Shown: piece after piece, positions 52,396 through 62,988 of the stretch
How positions within the stretch are numbered: the first letter of the stretch is position 1
How the letters are laid out: every line of letters begins with the position of its first letter
Assembly (NCBI GenBank): GCA_012932865.1
Contig: SAXG01000100.1
Location: 1 to 64,000, forward strand
Origin: Amylostereum areolatum
Taxonomy: Eukaryota; Basidiomycota; Agaricomycetes; Russulales; Stereaceae
Direction of reading: 5' to 3'
Length of the DNA stretch: 64,000 nt
Position numbers and translations under genes: made by a program
The notes under the pieces: model-generated
What the model was told of the DNA's origin: nothing
What the model saw: the letters and a program-made list of their open reading frames with translations, nothing else
Databases searched by the model: none

Positions 52396-54733
52396 ATGTT
52401 CGGTTTGGCGGCGGCGTGGTCGTTGTTCGACGACTTTGCCGCTCGCCGCTGGGTATGGGCCATGGTCTTCTCGCCCTACGCTCCGCCGATGTTCAACTTT
52501 CCTTCGGCACCACTCTCCCAACATTCCGATCTCTTGCCGTCCCCTAATCCTCTTGAGACTCCCATCCATGAACGGTCCAATGAGCGGTCACACAGCACCC
52601 TGCACCTTCAGCCACCACACCGAGGCGACGAAAATATCTTCTCCCTTGCCACCAACAATTCCCCACCTCATCAGAGGGGCTCGCATTCTCGGCCGGCATC
52701 CCTACAAGCTTACTCCAACAGCCCAGTGAGCGGATGGCAACCTCGTAGCCCAACAGAGCAGCAACATGGCGGAAACAGTCCCCTCACCCCGCAATTTGAT
52801 GTCTCGTTCGACAACGACAACTACTTTAAGCCTCCGACCATGATGCAAGGCCCATATCTGGACCCCTCATTCCGTTCACCTATGGCCCACATCGGGCCAA
52901 ACGCGCAACAGCCATCTCTTCGCGGAAACCACAAGAACACGTATGCAGGACTTTTCCCACTGGTACGTTCTATATTCATCAATAGGTAATTTGGCTCTCA
53001 TGATATCTAGCTTCCTCAAACCCCGCCTCCACAAAACATTGAAGGTCTCCGAACAGGGCTTGTGACGCCTTCTCCCACCCCGCTTCCACTTTCCCTTCAG
53101 CCTCTTCGAGTGCCGCCAACCCGTCCTTCACATGTTTTTGCACTCCCTTCTTCCCACACGGTTACAACAGCCGCGACGGCGGCTCCAAGCCCACTTCTTC
53201 GACCCAACTCGTCCGTCGGGCCCAAGCAAACCGCTGTTTGCAATCCATCTGTCGCGTTCACCCCATCCAGCGCTCTGAGCGCGTCCACCGCGCTCTACCC
53301 ATCTACCACGCGCAACACATCTGCTGTATCCAACTTGTCCACCGCATCCAAACCGTCGGCTGCACCCAACCCATTGTCTGCACCGCCACCGGCATCCACG
53401 ACAACCACAAACAAGTCAAAGAGAACTTCCAAAACGAAAACCAAGAAATCGGACGACGCGGAATCGGTGGCACCTTCGAAGCAAAAGCGAAAGCGGGCGA
53501 AAACAGGACTAGGGGCAAACTCCGGAGTAGGAAACCGGCGTGTACATGGTGGCTCCGACGTGGAGATTGTGGAACTGACACAAGCGCAAGCCGACGCATC
53601 GTCTTTAAAAGCCATGGAGATTAACAGTGACAGTGACGGTCCTGGTAGCAACAATCGTGCACTTTCGGCGAGGGAGAAAATCGAGGCGGTTGTGGTGATC
53701 ACGTCCGAGGATAACTGGTCAAAGCACCGGATTGCCCTTGCGCAAATTGCCATCCATGTACGTGGTCTCGCATATACATTGATGTCTCTCTAACACTGTC
53801 TGTTTGTTAGATCGCAAGTGTCACATTGAAGGGTCGGGTCACCGCAAAGCAAGTCAAAGACTACTGGGATGGCCACGCATGGCCAAAGTACAAAGCCGTG
53901 CGGGCATGCCAGGAGCACACGGGTGGTGGCGATGGTGATGCAAATCGGCAAGCAGCCTCTCAGACGGTCAACTTGAAGGGGGAGAAAAAGAAGAAAGCTC
54001 GTGTGCGCAACCAGTATTCTGACGCCGTTCTTGACGAGTTCGAAAATTCGGAGGTGTTTGAACTCATCGACAAAGTGTACGTCTATGGCCTTCTATCTTG
54101 TATACGACGAGAAGGGCTAACGCGGTGTATAGGGCCCATGATGATGAATCTGTTGTACGTCTGGATGATATGAACTCGGGGGATCCTATTACCATCTCTT
54201 CGGATGATGAGGCACCGACGTTGGGCAGCGATGTAGACGATGCACCACGCAAGAAGAAGGCAAAACGGGGGCGTCGTCAACGTGCAGTGTCTCCTTCCGA
54301 TTCAGACGACGACCATGCTACATCACAAGCGCTAGCGCGTGCACGTTCAGGTCTAGAGGCCAAGGCGGCTCGTCAGGAAGCAAGCGATAAGGTTCAACTG
54401 GACCTTGCACGGCGGAGGGATGAGCGGGAGCAGATGGAGTTTGAGGAGCGACGTGCAAGAGCTGAGAGAGTGGAAGCTCGCAAAAGACAAGAGGAGCGTA
54501 TGACACGCTGGCAACGTGCCATTGACATGCTTGATCATGCGAATCCTCTGGTCCGCCAGCGTGGAGAGCGCGAGTTGGAAAAGCTGACAGCGGAAGAAGA
54601 GCAGTCGGACGGGCACTATAAGGACATGTCCGACTGTTTCCCACCGTTTGATGTGGTGAATTTCCGAATTGAGGTGAATTTTGGGGTGATTTCGACAGGT
54701 GGTGATTTGGGGCTGTTTTTCAGACAAGCGTGA
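52396..54733 (+). CDS. Myb/SANT-like accessory protein of the Harbinger-like element
   Basis: Plus-strand gene with at least four exons. The frame opens at ATG 52396 (alternative start at 52462, 'MVFSPYAPPMFNFPS'), and exon 1 ends near 52960. Exon 2 (about 53012-53756) is rich in Ser/Thr/Ala/Pro with a basic 'KSKRTSKTKTKK' and 'KQKRKRAKTG', then 'EDNWSKHRIALAQIAIH'. Exon 3 continues 'GRVTAKQVKDYWDGHAWPKY'; together these resemble a Myb/SANT helix-turn-helix. Exon 4 has an acidic stretch, a basic 'RKKKAKRGRRQRA', and a long charged coiled coil ('RRDEREQMEFEERRARAERV'). PIF/Harbinger elements carry a Myb-like protein that helps the transposase enter the nucleus and bind DNA, which is the likely role. 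Confidence 0.7.
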
Positions 54734-55970
54734 CAACCGCTTTACATGGTTATTTCCATCAGCGGTTCCTTGGTCACGAACTCGTAACAATCGTCACGAA
54801 CCAGTGATGGTCAGTCACGTATCCGTGATGTCGCCAGCTCACGCGCATGGTTCGACTTCAGCTTCTTCCTCAACGACCATGGCGACTCGGCGACGGGTTC
54901 AGTCGTCGTGCACTCTCCCTCTCCACCCTCCCCTTCCATGTTCTCGTAAGGACACATAAAGTGTACACTAAGTCTGGGCAACTCTTTGCAAAGGTACGTC
55001 TTCGTATTAATCTATTTTTTTCCTTCTATCCTCCTCTGGCTCGTCCCGCGCATGCTTTGTAGCATGAAGCGGCTCGTTCACGGTTCACTCAACATCACAA
55101 ACCCAGGCCATATGGCCTCTTACGCATTATGCATCGGTGACAGCGGCTCTTCACCGCCGTTGCCGGTGCTCTTGCACTGTCTCATTTCTCTTCGGTGATG
55201 GTGACAGTCTCTTCGGCTGCTGACTTTTGTTTACATAGAGCATGGCCGGGGACTGTCATTGATGGACACAAAACGGGGGATGCTAGGGTATCATGGGGGT
55301 GAGTATTCCGCCTTCTCTCCCTTGCCACGGAGCGATATTAACTGTTTGGACAGGCCACGCCCCACGCGCGCATCGCTTCGATGCTGCTGCTTACACTCCA
55401 GCCATTCCAACCATTCGCATTTGGGCCCGGGGCGTGCGGGTGGACGTCATGAAGAGGAGACGTGGTTACGCGAGAGGGTCTCGTTGGGTACCGCCAGCGG
55501 TGTGCATAGATTTGTATATAGTGTATATTGTAGTGTGATTATTAGCTCATAATGCCATGTGTCTGTTTATGAACACGTAAAGTGCTGGATCCTGCCAAGG
55601 GTTTTGAGGATGAAAGCTGCTGTATATCACCATGGGGTGTTGCTTTTCACTGTTTTTCATGCTGATATTCACGCGTCGGCGTTACGAGAAAGTGAGAATT
55701 CGTGACAAAAAAGCGGTGAAATGGTACTTTTTTCCGGTGATTTTCACATCACGAAAATCACCCCGTGCAGGACTGAAATTCATTCCATGGTACTGAAAAC
55801 GAGTACTTCGAGCGGTGGAATTCACCGCCCAAAGAGGTGTAAAGAGTGGTGAAAATCAGCTCACGGTACCCTCCTAGTGCGGGGAAGATTTATACGCATA
55901 GTAATTTTTATCATCGTCCATATTCCTAACTACATTCAAATACTACTTAAGTTGTTTTAACTGCCCTTGC
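54734..55970. other. Non-coding interior of the Harbinger-like element
   Basis: No supported gene between the two convergent genes. The stretches 54640-54730 and 55660-55880 hold repeated GGTGAATTT/GGTGATTT words and their complements (for example GGTGATTTTCACATC next to GAAAATCACC). The stretch 54768-54830 has repeated GTCACGAAC/TCCGTGATG words. Confidence 0.4.
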
Positions 55971-57418
55971 CTATACAATGAGGTCAAGCAACTGTCTACG
56001 ACGGAGTAAACCTCCTCGATATAAATCATCACCCTCCATCGGTACATCAGGTTGAGCCCCTGCTTCTCCTCGGATATCCTGCGCGTCTGAATCCTCCCTC
56101 CCGTTGTACCCACGAATGGAACAGGGATCATCTCCACGCTCCTCAAGCATGTTATGGACAATCATGAGTGACTCTACACAGCGGTACATCTCCCGCAATG
56201 AGCGTCCAGGGAGTGAACGAAGGGCTGGGAACCGTCCCTTGAGTCGGCCAAAGGCATGCTCAACAAATATCCGCAAGGAGGAGAGCCGTTGGTTGAATCT
56301 CTTGCGCCGTTGCGCCTCTTCCCTATTTTCAGTGAGATCATTGTCACCGAAGGGCCGGATAGTGAACACGGTCAGTGGATATCCTGTGAGGTACACCAGG
56401 AGCCATGTCAATTTTCCTAACGCCGACTCTGATGCTGGAACCACATACCTTTATCAACTAGAATGTACTCGTGTTGGCGGAAGTAATCTTTACGATGCCG
56501 CCACAGATGTGAGTGGCGGAATACTCGGCTATCTTGAACAGAGCCTGGCCAGCCAAAGTCGTACGAGGTGAAGATTGCGCGATGGTCAACGGTCGCCTGT
56601 ATGATGATCTAGAGGCAGGGCATGAGTGACGAGAACCCAGACAGCCAATAATCACGTACTGCATATCGCTTTTTCCTACACCAGAAAGCATACCCGTTGA
56701 CAGACGGTTTGTCGGTGAGGAAGATATAGCTGCCGTCGCCGATGCCGATACAGCCCGTAAATCCCCACTCCTTCGCCATTTCCGCAGATAGAAACTCTCT
56801 CCGTTCCACACCCGGCCAAGCGAGATGCTCATCACGGATGTTGCGGAAGGCCCTGCAAACACGGTGAACGTACAGGTAAGCAGTTCCCTCCGCGATAGCC
56901 ATGACTGCAGCTGTCTTGATGGCTGTTTCGGCACCCATTCGCACAAGAAAGGTGGCGAGTTGGTACTTGACAGGTCGTTGTGGCCGATTGTGAGTGCTTT
57001 GAAATATGGGATCGTCCTTGATGGTGTCGTGGAGGTACCAGAAGCTTTCGCGGTCCATTCTAGTGCTAACATGAGTTTGACGGCTACAAGATCAAGGCAA
57101 ACTCAAGACGCACCGAAACCATGCCTTAAACATTCTGTCTGATGTGTCCTTCAGTAGGAAATGAAAGAACTCTTCGCATTTTTCCTGTATGTATGGTCCA
57201 CGAGGCCCGAAACGTCCCGAGTTGTGTTGGGAGGCTCTCTTGTGTTCCAGAGCAAGCTTTGCAACGGCGAGGGCTACGAGTTCCTCATCAGGATCATCGG
57301 CATCGGCAAGTAGGATGACGGAAAGTGCTTCCAGTTGCTTGTACTTCTTGTCGGAGAGGGGGCGATGGGGGCGACGGGCACGATTACGGTGACGAGGCAT
57401 GAGAGAGCGTCGAGACAA
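55971..57418 (-). CDS. PIF/Harbinger-like DDE transposase
   Basis: Minus-strand gene; the start could be ATG 57418 or 57400. Introns begin near 57119 (GTGCGT, 47 nt), near 56661 (GTACGT) and near 56450 (GTATGT). Segments in order: a basic N-terminus, 'RMDRESFWYLHDTIKDDPIF', and a helix-turn-helix-like stretch. Then the catalytic region: first Asp in 'CIGIGDGSYIFL', second Asp in 'GWPGSVQDSRVFRHSHLW' and Glu in 'IFVEHAFGRLKGRFPALRSL' (DDE_Tnp_4 pattern), followed by 'MYRCVESLMIVHNMLE' and the stop at 55971. All three catalytic residues are present and the exons join in frame, so the enzyme may be functional. Family known to cut and paste DNA through TIR recognition. Confidence 0.85.
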
Positions 57419-57648
57419 GGCAGTTCGACTCGGAGGAGGAACTTCGCCGGTCGCATGCCTCCCGACGGACCACGTGTCTATTAACCCTAAAATCAGTGCA
57501 CAACATAATCTCAGGTTCAGATGTCTTTTCTCTCTCTATTCCTCTATTAAAAATATTGACGGACGTCTCAGGTCCCAGTCTGAGACACGCTCGTCGCTCG
57601 TCGCAAATCGTAATTGAGGAGCACTACTATCGTGTAGAGGGCCAGGTG

Positions 57649-58766
57649 CCCGTCCGACAACGCCAGCATCCCTCACCTCGTCGAAAAGGAGAACGCCAAG
57701 TTGTTCACCAGTCGGCCGTTCCATCTCGAACGCGTGATGGCGCACAACCATTGGAACCAGGAGACGGTCGAATTCCTCATCACGCAGCCTGAAATCCGCG
57801 AGTTCCAGATCTTGGCTTGTGACAAGCCCGTCCCGGACCCCGACGACGTGCCCCATTCCGTCCTTAGGAAATGTGTTATGCTCGTGACCGCGCCCGGCAT
57901 CACCCCGTCCTTCAAGGTCCTGCCTCCCGTCCGCTTTCTGCAGGTCTACGTGAACGACTGGGGCACCCTCGAGGAACGCGTTCAGGAAGCCGTGGAGATT
58001 GGCCTGTTCGGGGAGACGTTGACCAGCCTGGCGGTCGCGCGGCAGTTCATCAGGGACGGGTATCTGTCCATGGCGACGATCCTGGAAGGGTTCGCCGCGA
58101 AGTGTCCCAAGCTCACCATCCTGGGGCTTTTTGATTGCGCAGACTTCGTGAGTAAGTCGTTCCTGCGATGAGTACCTTGCTAATCATTCGCGTGATCCCA
58201 GTCCAACTGCGACAACGCCAGGATCCGTCAACTCGTCTCGGACAACTTCCCCAACCTGCGGACGTTCGTCTGGGGTCCGCTCGCCGCCGGGATCACGATG
58301 AACGACGAGGACGGCTGGTCGTCCGAGGAGGTGTCCGGGGATTCCATGAACTCGGACGACGACGAGTCGGCCACGGTCAAGATCGAGCATTACGCCGTCG
58401 CGTTGATGAAGGCCAAGCCCTCGCTGGAGTGGTTTGTCGCTTATGACGGGGTGGGTGGCTACAGGTGCTCGCGCGTATGGAAAAGGGTCGGGACCGGGGC
58501 CGACACCACCGTCTTTGAGATCCGGAATCCTTGGTATATCATAGAGTCCACCTTCCGGCTTCTCGACCCCAATGCGCCTGGGGAGTACTTCCTCTCAGGG
58601 TATGTTAACCCGAAGAGGTTCTACGTCGACGTGCCCATATACCAGCCTCCCGAAGAGCAGGCCGCGGATCACGATGCTTGGTACGTGGGTACTGCAAGCT
58701 CGGCACGGCACTTTCGAGGCTAACTATACTTTGACAGATATTCGCGTCAAGCGCAACCAACGGCGT
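57649..58766 (+). pseudogene. F-box-like copy B, 3' part
   Basis: Continues copy B after the 8 kb insertion: 'NASIPHLVEKENAKLF', 'RVMAHNHWNQETVEFLITQP' and 'LNDWGTLEER'-type blocks as in copy A, an intron starting near 58150, then 'IRQLVSDNFPNLRTFVWGPL' and 'YVNPKRFYVDVPIYQPPEEQ'. A final intron lies near 58680. This part has no stops in its exons, so only the TAA in the 5' part and the insertion break the gene. The last codons after the final intron are uncertain. Confidence 0.8.
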
Positions 58767-60128
58767 CTTCATGAAATGATCCATTTTTCCCCTATCTTTC
58801 TTTCGATGTACCACTCCCCTGCGCTCTGCTTGCTACTATGCTCTGTTATCGCTTCGTCGTTGTTCAAAACACCATCCTTATCCCCTCCGCTCTGATGTAC
58901 TCTAGCGGCGTAATGCCCAGGTTTCCTCGTTTTGTTGTTTCGCTCTCGCTCTCGCTCTCCGCTTTTGTTTCGCTGTCCCTGCGTGTCTTTGCTTTGTACG
59001 TGTATTACAACATCGTTTTTGCCCTTATCGTTCTGCCTTTTTGCCCTTGCCACTTTACTGTGCTGCTGCCCTTACGTTTCCTTCCCGCCATTCGCTCTCT
59101 ACCACTTGTGGCTTGTAAACCCTGTCCTCCAGCCCGCCTTCGATGTTCAGGATGAACCAAGAATGCGCTGCCCTTCGAGTACGTTCTGTCCTTTCTATGC
59201 CTCATTCGCGAAATCAATGCTGATTGGTGTCGACAGAGACCTTGGAGGGGTAGGTTCTGTCCGTACGAACCTTACCATACGCACCACCGTTTGTCCGTGG
59301 ACATTCCGAATCCTGCGAGTCCATAGGTGCCCTTCATCTATGCAGTCAACCGGAAAGCCTTACTCCACACGGGGTACGGTCGAGAATGGCGTTTTTCGGA
59401 TCAGTATGCACCACAAAACAAAACGCCCAGGACGAGGACCCCGCTGTCTGGAGATAGCATACTTGGGTACGTTGGCCCGATTTCCAAGTAGTCGCAGTGG
59501 CTTATTGGCGCTGTGCAGGGTATATGTATAGAAACGGGCCTCGGACTCAACGCGTCCTCGACTCCTCCACGGATTTCGCTTCTTCGTTCAATCGCGGCTG
59601 AAGGGGAGTGCTGTGGATAGATTCAGACGGTGACCTCAACTTACGGTCTAGGCTGTCTCACGCTACGGCACTCGAGGGGATATGTCGGACTTTCGGTTCG
59701 TCCTCAGTTGCTGCTCGTTCATGCTGTCGTGTATGCGTGCCAGTCTCGTACTTGCATACGTATAACCCATGTAACGCCTTCCGTCGTCGGGGCCTTGGAC
59801 CTCTGCTGAGATAAATTATGTGTCGAGGTCTCTTGTTAATATAGTCAGAAGATGAAAATCAGTATCGTGTGTACCCGCCGAGATGAGAGTTTGAAGCGGT
59901 GGATGCAGGCACAGCCACAGTTCTTGACCAGTTGCCTTCTACCATGACCACGCCGCGACGTCAGCACTCTACCTGTGCCATCTCTTCCCCTCTCTTCCCC
60001 CTTGATTCGGCGCGTAACGATCTGTGCATGGCGGGTCTGAGGATTGTCGACGAAGAGACACCCAGCACTGACCACCGCCGCCCTACCCGCGACTACTTGG
60101 AACTCCTCCTGCCACGCTCGTGATATCG
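58767..60128. other. Intergenic, no supported gene
   Basis: Pyrimidine-rich 58900-59100 (repeated CTCTCGCT), otherwise nothing recognisable on either strand. Confidence 0.4.
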
Positions 60129-61055
60129 GCTCTCTGTCACGCCCAAGAACAACTCTAAGGACAAAGGAAAACGCCCACGCCCGGATGGGAAAAAGGCGCG
60201 TTTCATCTGGTCAAATGCGTATTCGAACTTAGGAGAAATCAAGAGAGAGCTGGCGGGTTTCGGGAGGGTGAGTTTCATTTTTTCCCGGCTCCTTGAAAGC
60301 TGGACTGATGTGAGACGCAGGCGCTGTACACACCTGGGTTGGACGCGTAGATGTATGGTCCTGGAGTATGGGGAAGCTCGGGGGAAGCTCTAAACACGCC
60401 CTGGAATACTCACATCCCAACGTTTTGGGGCTCACGGGCGCGACGCAAGACCACTCGAAGGGATCTTTCCCGTATGGAAATCTATCACTCTCCGACGCTC
60501 GAAGACACATAAGATTGGCTCCGTGGGGGCGGTTGACCGCGAAGTTACGTTCAAGAGCACGTCGAACGGCCGACGAATGCTGGCACAGGGAAGCGAGGAA
60601 GAAGACGGGAAGGATGTCGTGTCAGTTTCTACGGCTCATATAGGTACGCTTCTCGTCGTGTTTATCCCAAGATGCTCCGTGCTTACTGGTTGCAGGACCT
60701 CATGGGCCAGGACGGTCAGATGCCGCCTCCCGCCTCTTGGGTAGCTCCTCAAGGGCCGACTTTCTTGCGAAGCCTCACGAGTTTGTACTGTCTTTCTTCA
60801 TAAGGGGCTACCAGATGCTGACCTGTTCTAGATTTATGACCGACACCTACACCTACTTTTCCCCTTTCAAGCTTCAACCTCAAACAAGCCAGCGCACGCC
60901 CTCTCGCCGACCGCCAATTCGCGAATTGGTCAGCTGTTATCTACGACAGGAGGGTCTATCGACTGACTTTGACATCTCGACGCAGTGCTCTTCGTCTCCT
61001 CAAAAACAGGTCGAGACCAAGGAAGTGGCCCCCGCGATGTTCGTCGAACGATGAC
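60129..61055 (+). pseudogene. Fragmentary gene of unknown family
   Basis: Plus-strand pieces look coding and are separated by intron-like gaps. One is 'VTPKNNSKDKGKRPRPDGKK' with 'NAYSNLGEIKRELAGFGR' (60138-60269, followed by GTGAGT). Another is 'VGAVDREVTFKSTSNGRRM' (about 60525-60643, followed by GTACGC...GTTGCAG). Then comes 'DLMGQDGQMPPPASWVAP'. The pieces do not join into one frame, an upstream in-frame stop lies at 60120, and no start is evident. Possibly a transposon or gene relic. I do not recognise it. Confidence 0.3.
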
Positions 61056-61132
61056 AGTTTGTATGTGGGTGCTTTTTTTCCCTTGAGAAGGTCCTGCGGG
61101 GCTTATGTGCGCATAGATGGTGGCCTTGCCGC

Positions 61133-62190
61133 CGGAATCCCTCCTGCGGTTACTCCGCCCCCAAAATCGCCCGACGAGGAGATCCCCAAGCTATTCGTCA
61201 ACTGTCCCTTTCGGCTCGAGCGCTCCATGGCCTTCAGCGATTGGAATATCCAAACGGTTGAGTTCCTCACGATGCAGCCGGGAATACGGGAGTTCGAGAT
61301 CGCGCTGTGCGTGAAGCCGGCACCAAAACCCGAAGTCTTTCCGCACTCCATCCTGCGCAAGTGCAACATGCTCATTACCGCCCCTGGTATCCTGGCCTCC
61401 TTCACGGTCCCACCTCCCCTCCGCTTTCTGCACGTTGACCTAAACGATTGGGGCACAGTCGAGGAACGGGTGGACGAGGCGACAGAGATAGGGATGTTTG
61501 GAAACACACTCACGAGCCTGGCTGTCGCCCGGCGGTACGTCCGGGAAGGATACCTGTCCATGGCGGTAATCTTGGAAGGTTTCGCGGCGCAATGTTCCAA
61601 GCTTGCGGTGTTGGGGTCTTTACGATTGTGTAGATTTTGTACGTTTTTTCTCGCATTGTTTTCCTTGAGCATACAACTGAGGTTCGATTGCGCCCAGTCG
61701 AACTGTGACGATGCCAGAATCCGTCGCCTTGTCTCTGACAACTTTCTCAACCTACGCATGTTTGTCGAGGGCCCCCTCGCCGTAGGAATATGGGAACGAA
61801 AACGACGGTCGGTCGTCAGAAGAGGAGTCCGATGGTAACTCGATGTGGACGGACGACCACCACCACCACAACACGGTCAAGATGGAACGCTACGCGGTCG
61901 CCCTGATGAAAGCCAAGCTTCGCTTTAGCTCTTCGTTGGCTTTGACGGCGATGGGTCGTGCAGGCATTCGCGCGTTTGGAGGGGAATTGGGACCGGAGAG
62001 GATACGGAACTGGAGGAGATCCTCGACCACTGGCGCCGGTTCGACATCGTCGAGCAGGAGCTGCGCTACGTCGATCCAAACGACCCCGAAGTGTACATGA
62101 TGACCGGGTATGTAAACCCGATGTGGACGTTCCAATGTACAACACCGAGCTGGGGGAAGCTTCAAACAAGAATACTGGGTGCGTGTACCT
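61133..62190 (+). pseudogene. F-box-like copy C, 5'-truncated and frameshifted
   Basis: Very similar to copy A at the nucleotide level. The F-box part and first exon are missing. Similarity begins at the Pro-rich segment 'IPPAVTPPPKSP' and continues through 'RPF'-type blocks ('FRLERSMAFSDWNIQTVEFL', 'YVREGYLSMAVILEGFAAQC'). An extra G near 61615 shifts the frame ('VLGSLRLCRF' instead of 'VLGLYDCVDF'). Further small losses lie in the last exon; for example the codons for 'KRFY' are missing near 62120. The following about 240 bp also match the region after copy A. Confidence 0.85.
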
Positions 62191-62464
62191 TGTGCTGGGC
62201 TGCAGGACCGCCATAGCTAATCACACCTTGGCTGTCTTAGGTTATCGTCGTGATGGCCACCCACCGAATATCACTCCGTCTCCCCCGTCGTCTTTCACCT
62301 GTTTTCGTCATTGCTATCATTAGGCTTTGCCTTTTCATCCATACGAAACCCATATATGTACTGCTGTACTGTAACGCTGCGACCTGACCTTGCCGTGTCT
62401 TTTCCGTTTGCTCTCTTGTCCTTCGTTCGCTTTTGCTGTCCTAGCTTGTCTTTCGCCACAGGCT

Positions 62465-62660
62465 CCCGTCCATGTACGTCCAAGCTTCCACCTAACGTTC
62501 CCTGCAACGACTTACTTGATCCATCCAGTCCATTTTCGGTTGTAACACGAAGACCACCTTCTATCAAGTGAAACCACCTCGTCGCTGTCGGCGATGGAGG
62601 GTTCTTCGACGCGCCAACGAATTCTCTACATTCCTACCAGTACGCGGTGGCGCAAGTCTC
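62465..62660 (+). pseudogene. Relic of the GH5 mannanase gene (intron 6 to exon 7)
   Basis: The sequence matches the GH5 gene around 19803-20010. ACTTACTTGATC corresponds to the intron. Then GGTTGTAACACGAAGACCACC (for Cys-Asn/Thr..) corresponds to the exon 7 start, and 'NHLVAVGDGGFFDAPTNS' corresponds to 'NHLVAIGDEGFFNEPANP'. Two in-frame-size deletions are visible between these. The rest of the gene is gone. It follows F-box-like copy C just as the intact GH5 gene follows copy A. Confidence 0.75.
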
Positions 62661-62988
62661 ATAACTCCTCGATCGTGTATGTGTACCCTTATACCACCTA
62701 ATCTATCGCGTCCGTGTAGTGTCCGTGCTTCTGATAACACCGGTACTACAATCATAATAATGACACACGGGCTTCGAGCAGGAAGGCCTAAACGTTGAAC
62801 TCGTAACCGTTCCGGCCAAAATAAGCATATAATCATTCAAAAGCAGACGTTCATAATTGTACATTAAGCCCTCTACAAGTTCAGAAAGATCGACAATATC
62901 CGCGGTGGCGTGCGATGCGAGGAGCAAGACCAAAGACCTTCAATATACCGATTTATCCATCCGAGAGGAACGTTATCGTGTATATCAT
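62661..62988. other. Intergenic, no supported gene
   Basis: Nothing recognisable between the GH5 relic and the edge gene. Confidence 0.4.

Larger units (their letters stand above)
49616..57648. mobile_element. PIF/Harbinger-like DNA transposon inserted in F-box-like copy B
   Basis: Outer inverted repeats of 71 bp. The left TIR starts CACCTGGCCCTCTACACGAT at 49616, is split by the foldback element, and resumes 51793-51842. The right TIR is 57578-57648. They match perfectly except for three extra bases (CTA) on the left. The flanking direct repeat CCCGTCC is at 49609-49615 and 57649-57655; removing everything between restores the codon series of copy B. Cargo: DDE transposase (minus, 55971-57418) and a Myb/SANT-like protein (plus, 52396-54733), the two-gene set typical of PIF/Harbinger. 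Also nested inside: foldback element 49640-51790 and solo LTR 51970-52389. Size without nested inserts is about 5.4 kb. Confidence 0.8.
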
